From assembly GCA_009711615.1 (NCBI GenBank), contig VENI01000013.1, forward strand, positions 1 to 64,000: a DNA stretch of 64,000 bases, in the 5' to 3' direction. A model generated the notes under the pieces. That model did not search any database, was not told the DNA's origin, and saw only the letters and a list, made by a program, of their open reading frames with translations. Of this stretch, positions 53,199 to 61,280 are shown piece after piece. Position numbers and translations under genes: made by a program. Position 1 is the stretch's first letter, and each line of letters begins with the position of its first letter. Origin of the DNA: Bacillota bacterium (GTDB taxonomy: Bacteria; Bacillota; Desulfotomaculia; Desulfotomaculales; Desulfohalotomaculaceae).

Positions 53199-54560
53199 AT
53201 GCGGCTTGCGGCAGTAATTTTAGCTGCGGGAAAAGGTACCAGAATGAAATCGAAACTGCCAAAGGTTTTGCACCAAGTTGGGGGCAAGCCGATGTTGGGA
53301 CACGTGCTAGGTGCAGCCAGTGAGGCGGGTGCCGAAAAGCTAGTGGTTGTGGCGGGATATGGTAGGGACGAGGTGGAATCTTTTGTGGATGATGTAGCGG
53401 AAGTGGTACTGCAGGAGCAGCAGTTAGGTACCGCTCATGCTTTAATGCAATCTGCCTCTGCTCTGAGGTCTTTTCCCGGCCATGTATTGGTATTGTGTGG
53501 GGATACACCATTAATCACCCCAGAAACTTTATCTAAACTAGTAAACTATCATGAGGGAAACAAAGCATCAGCCACCGTTCTAACTGCCAATATGCAAGAT
53601 CCCACTGGGTATGGTCGTATCATTCGCGATGAACAGGGTAGAGTAAAACGCATTGTAGAGCAGAAGGACGGTTCTGCTGAAGAATTGGCGGTAAAGGAAA
53701 TTAATACCGGCCTTTACTGTTTTTCAGCATCGGGCCTGTTTGAAGCCATAGAGCAGATATCATCTGAAAATGCGCAAGGGGAATATTACCTGCCGGATAT
53801 AATAGAAATTTATAACCGTCAGGGTAAAATTGTGACGGCTTGTGCATGTGATGATTCCGCTGAAATAATGGGTATAAATAATAGGAAACAGTTGGCGGTA
53901 GCGGAAAAAGAGTTGCGTGGACGCGTTTTAGATCGATTAATGTTTGATGGGGTGACAATAGTTGACCCGGATTCCACTTATGTTGACAGTACAGTGTCTG
54001 TAGAAACCGATACTGTGTTATACCCAGGTACAATGCTGGAGGGAAGTACGCAAATAACTTCTGGCTCCCAAATTGGCCCCAACACACGCATTGTGAACAG
54101 TGAAGTGGGTGCTAACTGTAAGGTGCAGTATTCGGTTGTTATGGACAGTGTATTGGGCCCTGAGTGTTATGTTGGGCCATATGCCTATATCCGCCCAGGG
54201 TGTCGCTTGGCTGCAGGAGTTAAGATTGGTGATTTTGTTGAAGTTAAAAAGTCTCAATTGGGAAGCGGCAGTAAGGTGCCACACTTGTCTTATATAGGAG
54301 ATGCTATTATTGGTAATGGTGTTAATGTTGGTGCGGGAACCATTACTTGTAATTATGATGGAAAAGAAAAGCATGTTACAATTATTAATGATGGGGCCTT
54401 TATAGGTAGCAACACCAACCTGGTGGCCCCGGTAAAAGTGGGGGAAGGCGCTTTGATTGCCGCTGGCTCCACTATTACTAAAGACGTGCCTGAAAGAGCA
54501 CTGGGAGTTGCCAGGGCAAGACAGAGTAACAAAGAAAATTGGCGTAAAAACACAAAGTGA
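53199..54560 (+). CDS. glmU: Bifunctional GlmU (N-acetylglucosamine-1-P uridyltransferase / glucosamine-1-P acetyltransferase)
   Basis: GlmU makes UDP-GlcNAc for cell wall. The 453-residue protein has the pyrophosphorylase loop [31 protein letters not shown] and EINTGLY in the N-terminal half and a left-handed beta-helix with hexapeptide repeats ([29 protein letters not shown]) in the C-terminal half. ATG 53199 is seven bases after AGGGGG; the longer frame from 53148 lacks a ribosome binding site. Confidence 0.97.
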   Translation: MRLAAVILAAGKGTRMKSKLPKVLHQVGGKPMLGHVLGAASEAGAEKLVVVAGYGRDEVESFVDDVAEVVLQEQQLGTAHALMQSASALRSFPGHVLVLCGDTPLITPETLSKLVNYHEGNKASATVLTANMQDPTGYGRIIRDEQGRVKRIVEQKDGSAEELAVKEINTGLYCFSASGLFEAIEQISSENAQGEYYLPDIIEIYNRQGKIVTACACDDSAEIMGINNRKQLAVAEKELRGRVLDRLMFDGVTIVDPDSTYVDSTVSVETDTVLYPGTMLEGSTQITSGSQIGPNTRIVNSEVGANCKVQYSVVMDSVLGPECYVGPYAYIRPGCRLAAGVKIGDFVEVKKSQLGSGSKVPHLSYIGDAIIGNGVNVGAGTITCNYDGKEKHVTIINDGAFIGSNTNLVAPVKVGEGALIAAGSTITKDVPERALGVARARQSNKENWRKNTK

Positions 54561-54561
54561 C

Positions 54562-54600
54562 TATTTCGAAAAAGTGTCCATAGAATCCACTACCGTGTTT
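54562..54600 (+). repeat. Possible second end fragment of the MITE-like element
   Basis: TATTTCGAAAAAGTGTCCAT followed by AGAATCCACTACCGTGTTTC resembles the left end of the element at 3446, which has GAAATCCACTACGAATTTC, with the TTCGAA tip of copy B. It ends within about 40 nt. The similarity is partial. Confidence 0.35.
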
Positions 54601-54648
54601 CTTTTAGTCACAAAAGAAATAATATATGCAACTTTGGAGGTAACGTAA

Positions 54649-55599
54649 ATGTCTTCGGGTAACAAGCGGTTAAAAATATTTAGTGGCAATGCTAATAAAA
54701 AGCTGGCAGAAGAAATATGCCAATATTTGGGAGTAACCCTTGGAGATTCCAACGTTAGTCGCTTTAGCGATGGGGAAATAAGGGCTAGAATTAATGAGAG
54801 TGTTCGGGGGGCAGATGTTTTTATAATTCAGCCTACGTCCACTCCGGTAAACGAACAATTGATGGAATTGCTGGTAATGGTGGACGCCATACGCCGGGCT
54901 TCAGCCAGGCGCATAACTGCAGTTATACCCTACTATGGATATGCCCGTCAGGACCGTAAAGCCAGGGCTAGAGATCCAATTACAGCTAAGTTGACTGCTA
55001 ACTTGCTTTATGCTGCTGGTGCAAGGCGAGTAGTAACTATGGATTTGCATGCCGGACAAATACAAGGTTTCTTTGATATTCCTGTGGATCATTTACCAGG
55101 GGTGCCTATTTTAGCGGAATACTTTACTCAAAACCAAATAGATAACCTAGTGGTGGTTTCTCCTGATATTGGAGGGGTAACCAGGGCACGGGATTTGGCG
55201 GAACGTCTCGGTGTACCACTGGCCATCATAGATAAACGGCGTCCCGAACCTAATGTGGCTGAGGTTACCAATATAATAGGTAAAATTAATGGTAAACGAG
55301 TTATTATGATAGACGATATAATTGATACCGCTGGAACCATTACTAAAGGTGCAGAAGCATTGTTGGATCGGGGAGCGAAGGAAATTTATGCCTGCTGCAC
55401 CCACCCGGTTTTGTCTGGCCCTGCAGTGGAAAGGTTACAGAATTCAGTGATCAAAGAGTTGGTGGTTACAAACACCATTCAATTAAATGAAGAGAAGCTT
55501 TTTGACCGGGTTAAAGTACTTTCAGTTGCTCCTATTTTGGGAGAGGCTATCATTCGCATTCACGAAGACTTATCTGTAAGTAAGTTGTTTGATGTGTAG
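54649..55599 (+). CDS. prs: Ribose-phosphate pyrophosphokinase
   Basis: Prs makes PRPP for nucleotide, His and Trp synthesis. The 316-residue protein has the [10 protein letters not shown] flexible region, the [11 protein letters not shown] motif and the PRPP loop [20 protein letters not shown] precedes the ATG. glmU and prs adjoin as in Bacillus. Confidence 0.97.
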   Translation: MSSGNKRLKIFSGNANKKLAEEICQYLGVTLGDSNVSRFSDGEIRARINESVRGADVFIIQPTSTPVNEQLMELLVMVDAIRRASARRITAVIPYYGYARQDRKARARDPITAKLTANLLYAAGARRVVTMDLHAGQIQGFFDIPVDHLPGVPILAEYFTQNQIDNLVVVSPDIGGVTRARDLAERLGVPLAIIDKRRPEPNVAEVTNIIGKINGKRVIMIDDIIDTAGTITKGAEALLDRGAKEIYACCTHPVLSGPAVERLQNSVIKELVVTNTIQLNEEKLFDRVKVLSVAPILGEAIIRIHEDLSVSKLFDV

Positions 55600-55622
55600 T
55601 TATTCAATGAAAAATGATAATT

Positions 55623-55651
55623 AGAGACTGGCTATTTTGCCAGTCTCTTTT
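55623..55651 (+). terminator. Terminator after prs
   Basis: AGAGACTGGC and GCCAGTCTCT pair around TATTTT, then TTTT. Confidence 0.88.
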
Positions 55652-55766
55652 AACTACCTTGTTTTTTGTTTTCATTGTTAGTGTCTTCTATTTCTATTGA
55701 GGATAGTTTGTCATAGCTTCGGTTATAGAATCCGCTGGGAAAATCGTCTGGGCGCTCTTGCTGCAT
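55650..55766 (-). CDS. Very small polar protein, 38 residues
   Basis: AGAGGTG lies before ATG 55766 on the minus strand. The product is MQQERPDDFPSGFYNRSYDK, then LSSIEIEDTNNENKKQGS. It converges with prs and ends at the prs terminator. Unrecognised; support comes from its ribosome binding site and compact fit. Confidence 0.5.
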   Translation of the reverse strand: MQQERPDDFPSGFYNRSYDKLSSIEIEDTNNENKKQGS

Positions 55767-55864
55767 ATAAATCACCTCTGTTGCTTTTGGTGCTAATTTT
55801 CCCAGAATGGCGGAAGATTATAATAAAGAATTCGGGAATCAGGAATCAGAATTCAGAATGATTT

Positions 55865-56692
55865 TTATTTATTATCCAAATCTTCATTTTGTTCGGTGTC
55901 TTCTTTTTCTGGTGGCTGCTCTTGTTGTTTTTCTTGATGCTCTTTCGTATCTTTTAATTCTTCCTTTTTTGGTGTAGACTGTTCTGGTTTTTCCTGCTGT
56001 TCTTTGTCGGTTGTACAGGTTTCGCACTGACACTGCTGGTTGTGTTCTTCTGCTTTTTTTCTTTCTGACTTTAATTTTTCCAGCCGTTTATTAATGTTTT
56101 CCCCCATTTCCTTGGCTCTAACTACAGTGGTGTCCCAGAAACTGCTGCCCGCTGACTTGATGTTTTTCATGGTTTCCCATAAGCCACCATCAATTTTTAC
56201 CAAGTTTTCTGAAGCGTCATTAACGGCAACCAAAATTTTCTTGCCGATGGTACGTACCAGGGAAATGTCTAAGAATGCACGGCCTGTCATGATACTGTTT
56301 ATAAAACTTCCTGACAGTTCAAATCCAGATAAGGAACCATCACTGATATCAATATAGTATTCATCCACTATTCCTAATACGGTACCGTTCTCTGCCACCA
56401 CCTTACAGCCGATTAAAGGGTGTTTACTCCTGGTTAACTCAACAATTTCGGGAAGGCTGGCCCCTTTCTTTACGCTGTTACTTTTTTCTATGGTAATGGC
56501 ATCACTGCCTACGCTGGAGACTTTACCATAAGGAATAAATTTTTGTTCCTTAAAGATTTTTTTTTGCTCCAGGATTAAGGCAACCACCGAATAAGAGGCC
56601 GGATCAATAACCAGTTCTTTAACCCTACCTATTTCTGTTCCATCACCAATGCTGATAACTGGCTGTCCCACCAATTGCTTACTTTTTATCAT
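55865..56692 (-). CDS. Double PRC-barrel protein with Cys-containing charged tail
   Basis: A 275-residue protein with two PRC-barrel domains (VGQPVISIGDGTEIGRVKELVID at about 8, and IGCKVVAENGTVLGIVDEYYIDI at about 93), then a helical segment and a very Glu/Lys/Gln-rich tail that includes CQCETC. PRC barrels occur in ribosome-maturation and photosynthetic proteins; homologs in clostridia are uncharacterised. GGGGGAT precedes ATG 56692. A GGAATCAGAATTCAG repeat site (55830-55858) adjoins its 3' end. Confidence 0.85.
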   Translation of the reverse strand: MIKSKQLVGQPVISIGDGTEIGRVKELVIDPASYSVVALILEQKKIFKEQKFIPYGKVSSVGSDAITIEKSNSVKKGASLPEIVELTRSKHPLIGCKVVAENGTVLGIVDEYYIDISDGSLSGFELSGSFINSIMTGRAFLDISLVRTIGKKILVAVNDASENLVKIDGGLWETMKNIKSAGSSFWDTTVVRAKEMGENINKRLEKLKSERKKAEEHNQQCQCETCTTDKEQQEKPEQSTPKKEELKDTKEHQEKQQEQPPEKEDTEQNEDLDNK

Positions 56693-56822
56693 CTCTTATC
56701 CCCCTTGGATTCATGGGTAGTTCTACTTCAAGATATGCCTGGTAATAGTTTGATATGACCTAAATATGGGAATAATCTTATAAATGAACTATTAATATAA
56801 GGTTGCTTAGGAGGTTACTAAT

Positions 56823-57479
56823 ATGGCAGATATCAACTTGGAAGTAGAAAAGCGCAGTAAAGGTGGTAGAGCTACACGCAATAAACTACATAAAGAAGGG
56901 CGTATTCCAGGAGTGATGTATGGGAAGGAAGTTGACTCTATGTCACTATCAGTAGATGCTGTAGATATGGAAAAAATTCTAAAGAAATTTGGTTCTAGCA
57001 AGATAATAAATCTAAATTTAAAGGGTGAAGCCGAGGGTGGTCATAAGGTAATGGTTAGGGATGTGCAGAATGACCCCATCCGTGGTGAAATTTCCCACGT
57101 TGATTTTCAAAAAGTATCTATGAAAGATAAAGTTAAAACCACCGCCCGTATTGTTTTAGAAGGTGAGCCTGAGCTAACCGGTGATATAACTGTACAGCAA
57201 CAGTTGAGACTAGTTGATATTGAGTGCTTGCCTTCGGAAATACCGGAGGATATCAAAGTAGACATTTCAAACCTAGGCGAAGGAGACGTAATTCATGTGA
57301 CTGACTTACGGCTTCCTGATGGTGTAAAGGTTACTAGTGATCCCACAACAGTGGTTGCGTCCGCAACATACCTTAACACTAATGAACCAGAAACCACTCC
57401 GGAAGAAGTGGAAGAGTCTACAGAAGAAAAAGACACTACAGAAGAGGAAGAAGTCAAAGAAAACCAAGAAGAAGGATAA
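56823..57479 (+). CDS. rplY: 50S ribosomal protein bL25 / general stress protein Ctc
   Basis: A 218-residue Ctc-type bL25 that binds 5S rRNA. The N-terminal L25 domain (KRSKGGRATRNKLHKEGRIPGVMYG) and the C-terminal TL5-like beta domain (VRDVQNDPIRGEISHVDFQ, VDIECLPSEIPEDIKVDIS) are intact, followed by an acidic Glu/Thr-rich tail. AGGAGG precedes the ATG. ctc-pth order as in Bacillus. Confidence 0.95.
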   Translation: MADINLEVEKRSKGGRATRNKLHKEGRIPGVMYGKEVDSMSLSVDAVDMEKILKKFGSSKIINLNLKGEAEGGHKVMVRDVQNDPIRGEISHVDFQKVSMKDKVKTTARIVLEGEPELTGDITVQQQLRLVDIECLPSEIPEDIKVDISNLGEGDVIHVTDLRLPDGVKVTSDPTTVVASATYLNTNEPETTPEEVEESTEEKDTTEEEEVKENQEEG

Positions 57480-57561
57480 TATAGCTAACCTCCGGTTGTC
57501 AACATTGTGTAGCATGAGTTAAAATTGACAGGTATAAAAGGCAATCTTGGAGGTAGAGCTT

Positions 57562-58113
57562 ATGAAAATGATTGTTGGGTTGGGAAACCCTGGTGCAAAA
57601 TACAGTGATACCCGTCACAATGTAGGGTTTATGGCGGTGGACAAACTGGCAGCAGAACTAAACACCACCGTTAACAAGGAAAAATACAAGGCATTTATCG
57701 GGGAAGCAACGCTGGGTAGTGAAAAAGTGCTACTTGTACTGCCGCAAACATATATGAACTTAAGCGGTGATTCTGTAGGGATGCTTTCCCGATGGTATAA
57801 ACTTTCCCCTGACGACATTGTGGTAATTTATGATGATATGGATTTGCCCCTAGGAAGAATGCGCATTCGACCAAAGGGGGGAGCGGGTGGTCATAATGGC
57901 ATCAAGTCAATTATATCCCATTTAGGAACTGAAAATTTTCCGCGAATCCGAATAGGAATTGGCAAGGGTGTGGAAGGAAGAGAGCATGTTCTGGGGAGAT
58001 TTTCTATGGATGAGCGGAAAGAAATAGATGAAATATTGTCTAATGTAATAAAGGCTGTTTCTGAGTTTGTAAATCAAGATGTTAATTCAGCTATGAACAA
58101 ATACAATTGTTAA
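57562..58113 (+). CDS. pth: Peptidyl-tRNA hydrolase
   Basis: Pth frees tRNA from stalled peptidyl-tRNA. The 183-residue protein has MIVGLGNPGAKYSDTRHNVG with the catalytic His, LPQTYMNLSGDSV and IVIYDDMDLPLG with GGAGGHNGIKSI. ATG 57562 is spaced from GGAGGT; the ORF from 57547 overlaps that site. Confidence 0.97.
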   Translation: MKMIVGLGNPGAKYSDTRHNVGFMAVDKLAAELNTTVNKEKYKAFIGEATLGSEKVLLVLPQTYMNLSGDSVGMLSRWYKLSPDDIVVIYDDMDLPLGRMRIRPKGGAGGHNGIKSIISHLGTENFPRIRIGIGKGVEGREHVLGRFSMDERKEIDEILSNVIKAVSEFVNQDVNSAMNKYNC

Positions 58114-58128
58114 ATTGGTGGCAAAAAT

Positions 58129-58554
58129 ATGAATACATTTTTAACTTGGCTCTCGCTTAACGGCGTGAGCCAAGTTTTTCTCAGTGGTTTATCGGCAGCT
58201 TTTCTGTCATGGTTATTAAACGGAAGGCTATTAAATGTTTACAAAAACAAGGCTGTTATCTATATAGGACCTGTTGTTGAAGAGGCATCTAAAACCGGTA
58301 TGGCTGTTTTTACTGGCGCGCCGGTTTTTCTTACCCATACCGTATTTGGGATGTTAGAAGCAGTATGGGAAGTCGGTTCATATCGCCGGGGCACAGCGGC
58401 AGGTATGGCAGCACTGGCCACTCATGCAACCTATGGCTTAATCACACATTACTTAATGGAGTTGTATGGGGTGTTTTTTGCAATGGCCATGGCCGTTATA
58501 ATACATGTGATATGGAATTATTGGATAATGCATAAAACGGTATCTAGACAATAA
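58129..58554 (+). CDS. Small PrsW-like intramembrane protease candidate
   Basis: A 141-residue protein with four or five membrane helices. Glu51-Glu52 and Lys55 (VVEEASKTG) match the EExxK motif of PrsW-type glutamic intramembrane proteases, and a later HATYG and HVIWNYW supply the expected histidines and Asn. It is shorter than PrsW and stands alone after pth, with no anti-sigma substrate nearby. Membership is plausible, not certain. Confidence 0.55.
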   Translation: MNTFLTWLSLNGVSQVFLSGLSAAFLSWLLNGRLLNVYKNKAVIYIGPVVEEASKTGMAVFTGAPVFLTHTVFGMLEAVWEVGSYRRGTAAGMAALATHATYGLITHYLMELYGVFFAMAMAVIIHVIWNYWIMHKTVSRQ

Positions 58555-59033
58555 TATATAACGAAAGAGAAAACTATTATGAGAACAAAAGATAGTATTC
58601 AATCATAGTAGTGACACAAATGTGTCACTAAATGAACATTTTGTGTCGCCATCTAGTGAGTCGGTTGACTGGTTAGAAAAGACTGTGTTAAGGTGGGGTC
58701 AGATTAAACAATAGTTTATAATTGTTTTGTGAAAGTTATATTAAGTAATAATGGCGAAAGAGATTCAAATTCAAGTTTAAGTTTCTTCACTTATCTTTAT
58801 GTATAAAATTCCATTCAAATAGATTTTTTCATATAAATATTTCATTAAATAAATAGTATTAGTGTGATGTTAATAACTAACAAAAAGCATTATCCAAAGA
58901 TGAGTCAGAAAATTTAATATTGTCTCAATTATCTGTTAATTATATTGGTGTTAACGGTGTTACTAACACCGTTATCAATAAAACCGCACAGACGTAATTG
59001 TGTGGTGAAAAATAAAAAAAGGGAGGGGTGTAG
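58555..59033. promoter_or_regulatory. 479-nt upstream region with three inverted repeats
   Basis: No gene is seen. A perfect 22-nt palindrome TAGTGACACA-AA-TGTGTCACTA lies at 58609-58630 and resembles a CRP/FNR-family dimer site. A 10-bp inverted repeat TAACGGTGTT / AACACCGTTA lies at 58952-58974, and ACCGCACA / TGTGTGGT lies just after it (about 58982-59005). The last two are hairpins 30-80 nt before the putative sulfate-exporter operon and may control it. Confidence 0.6.
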
Positions 59034-59237
59034 ATGCCAGAATCAAAAGTTCAACACCAAGAGGAAATCGAAATCACTGAACAAGGCGGATTGACGGCGG
59101 ATTTTGCACCTGGAGAGGATATTGAAGCTCCGGAACCGTGGGAAGCTTGGGAGACCAAGTTAGTAGTGTATAGTGTAAGTATAGGTGTTGTAGCTTTGAT
59201 CATTGGTAGCATTATAGTTGACTATTTGTTTCTTTAG
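59034..59237 (+). CDS. Small single-pass protein of the sulfate-exporter operon
   Basis: A 67-residue protein with an acidic N-terminus (GEDIEAPEPWEAWETK) and one C-terminal membrane helix (VVYSVSIGVVALIIGSIIVD). The WETKL-plus-helix form is like small accessory subunits seen beside transporters. GGGAGGGG precedes the ATG. First gene of a three-gene operon. Confidence 0.75.
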   Translation: MPESKVQHQEEIEITEQGGLTADFAPGEDIEAPEPWEAWETKLVVYSVSIGVVALIIGSIIVDYLFL

Positions 59238-59277
59238 TTAGTTAGATCACCGTTTACTTGAAATGAGGTGTGTACTA

Positions 59278-59535
59278 ATGAAACCTGACATCGAACTAAT
59301 ACTTACTCATGACGGACAAGAGTGGATCGCCCGTAATGGTGATCTAGCGGTTAGCGCTGAGTCTCTGTCTGAACTGGACGAAAAGCTGGAAAAAACAGTT
59401 GGTGAAAGTGGTAAGTTTAACAAAGGCCACAAAGTAACAGTGTTTATGGGATTCGATTATGATGTGATTCCAACATGGATGAGACAGTATCATACGCACT
59501 ATTTTAACAGGTTGTATACTTTTGAAGTATGTTAA
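59278..59535 (+). CDS. DUF5395-type small protein
   Basis: An 85-residue soluble protein (LILTHDGQEWIARNGDLAVS, LSELDEKLEKTV, VTVFMGFDYDVIPTWMRQYH). I believe it is DUF5395-like, a family seen next to YeiH-type transporters, but this is recall rather than a search. ATG 59278 follows GAGGTGTG; the frame from 59263 overlaps that site. Confidence 0.6.
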   Translation: MKPDIELILTHDGQEWIARNGDLAVSAESLSELDEKLEKTVGESGKFNKGHKVTVFMGFDYDVIPTWMRQYHTHYFNRLYTFEVC

Positions 59536-59563
59536 GTTTATTTAAAAATTAAGGGGGGATAGA

Positions 59564-61021
59564 ATGTCATCGGTTAACAAAAAATGGTATTCCGGCATGC
59601 TCTCCAACGAAGACTGGTGGGCGGTATGGCTAGGGATGTCAATGTTTGTTTTGGGTTTGCTTTCAATTACCGGTGTAGACTTAGTTGGTTGGATGGCAAA
59701 AACTAGTACTTGGGTTAACCCGGCAGATGGACTTAAGCCTGCTGGTAAGGCATATTCCGATATGCACCCAATTATATCACTGATAGTAACATATTTAGTG
59801 TTTACGGCACTTACTACAACTGGTGCTTACTTCATGAAGCTAAATGTTAAAAAGTTCTTATATGGTTGGACTATTATATTTGCCATAACATGGGCTGCTT
59901 GGTTTATTGGCCATGAAGCTCACTTTAAGGCAGTTCCTTCAGATTGGGATAAATATGGTATTGGTTGGGGACTTGCTTTAGGTGGCGGTGCTTCATACAT
60001 GCTGGCCCTGGCAATTGGTTTGTTTATTGGTAACTTTACCAAGGGTTTTGCCAAAACTCTTTACGAAGCAGCTAAACCTGAGTGGTACATTAAAACAGCT
60101 ATTGTGTTCTTGGGCATTAAAGTAGGTTTGATGACCATGAAGGCTGCAGATTTTGCCTTTGAACTTGCGGTATCCGGCATGGCTGCCACCTTTGTGGCTT
60201 ACATGTTGTTCTGGCCCATTGTTTATACGGTAGGTAGGAAAATATTTAAGTTTCCACGTCAATGGGCTGCAGTGCTTTCATCTGGTATATCCATTTGTGG
60301 TGTTTCTGCCTCAGTGGCCACCGCCGGTGCTATTAGGGCAAGACCTCTTATTCCAGTTATGGTTTCCATGCTAATTGTAGTATTCGCGATGGTGGAATTA
60401 CTTATTTTACCACCACTATTTACAGCTACCCTGGATCATGAGCCAATTGTTGCCGGTTCTGCCATGGGTATGACAGTTAAGACTGATGGTGCTGATGCAG
60501 CAGCTGGTGCAGTAATGGAAGAAATGATGTGGGCTAAAGCAGCAGCTAACGGAGTCGAATATGAACATGGTTGGATATTAACGGCGTCAGTTATGACCAA
60601 AGTTTGGATTGACATGTTCATCGGCTTATGGGCCTTTGTACTGGCCATTATATGGGTTAAATGTGTTGAAAAGAAACCAGGTCAATCCCATATTGGGAAG
60701 TCAGAAATATGGCATCGCTTCCCGAAGTTTGTACTAGGTTACATTTTCACATGGGTTGTATACATGGGCATTGCATTCTGGGGCCCAGACTTAGTTGAAG
60801 CTGCCAAAGTTGGTGCTGGCACTGTTCAAAGTCCGATGCGGAAGATGATGTTTATGCTTACATTTGTTAGTATTGGTGTTATCACAGACTTCAGTAAGTT
60901 GAAAGGTATGGGTAAGTTGGCGCTGTACTATGCCGTTGCCCTGTTCCTAATCATTACACCAATTGCTCTTGTAGTAGCATATCTCTTCCACCATGGTATG
61001 ATGCCACCATTGGCTGGTTAA
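59564..61021 (+). CDS. YeiH-family putative sulfate exporter
   Basis: A 485-residue transporter with about 11-12 membrane helices. The family core includes YIKTAIVFLGIKVGLMTMKA, the CGVSASVATAGAIRARPL motif and a C-terminal FVSIGVITDFSKLKGMGK. It has extra N-terminal helices (residues 1-130) compared with the short YeiH form. In a sulfur-metabolising anaerobe it could move sulfate, sulfite or a related anion; the substrate is unproven. AGGGGGG precedes the ATG. Confidence 0.85.
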   Translation: MSSVNKKWYSGMLSNEDWWAVWLGMSMFVLGLLSITGVDLVGWMAKTSTWVNPADGLKPAGKAYSDMHPIISLIVTYLVFTALTTTGAYFMKLNVKKFLYGWTIIFAITWAAWFIGHEAHFKAVPSDWDKYGIGWGLALGGGASYMLALAIGLFIGNFTKGFAKTLYEAAKPEWYIKTAIVFLGIKVGLMTMKAADFAFELAVSGMAATFVAYMLFWPIVYTVGRKIFKFPRQWAAVLSSGISICGVSASVATAGAIRARPLIPVMVSMLIVVFAMVELLILPPLFTATLDHEPIVAGSAMGMTVKTDGADAAAGAVMEEMMWAKAAANGVEYEHGWILTASVMTKVWIDMFIGLWAFVLAIIWVKCVEKKPGQSHIGKSEIWHRFPKFVLGYIFTWVVYMGIAFWGPDLVEAAKVGAGTVQSPMRKMMFMLTFVSIGVITDFSKLKGMGKLALYYAVALFLIITPIALVVAYLFHHGMMPPLAG

Positions 61022-61032
61022 TTAACTTAGAA

Positions 61033-61068
61033 AAAACGGTCACCCTTTTACTCTGGGTGGCCGTTTTC
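61033..61068 (+). terminator. Terminator of the exporter operon
   Basis: AAAACGGTCACCC and GGGTGGCCGTTTT form a 13-bp stem with one G-T pair. Confidence 0.88.
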
Positions 61069-61107
61069 TAATGAATGAGCTAAGATGCTTTTTGGGAAGA
61101 ATACTTA

Positions 61108-61280
61108 ATAGGAGTCAGTAGTCAGAATGAGAAAAACCTTTAAAAACCCACAACATTCTAAGTAATGGGTTTCTTGACTAACTTTATGTGGTAGGATATA
61201 ATGACTTAAAATTTTATATATACATTGCTATAAAAAAAGGGAGTGACAGGGCTTTAGCGGTTGCTAAAGCTCTTTTTGTG
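61108..61280. other. Intergenic region before mfd with repeat and hairpin
   Basis: TAGGAGTCAGTAGTCAGAAT (61109-61128) is a dispersed-family site. AAGGGAGTGAC (61238-61247) looks like a ribosome binding site but lies about 35 nt before the mfd ATG. GCTTTAGC-GGTT-GCTAAAGC (61251-61270), followed by TCTTTTT, lies between them and looks like a terminator or leader hairpin. Confidence 0.55.

Noticed and set aside
53167-54374. Three long minus-strand frames (up to 128 codons) inside glmU
   Set aside because: All are antisense to glmU, which is intact and full length.
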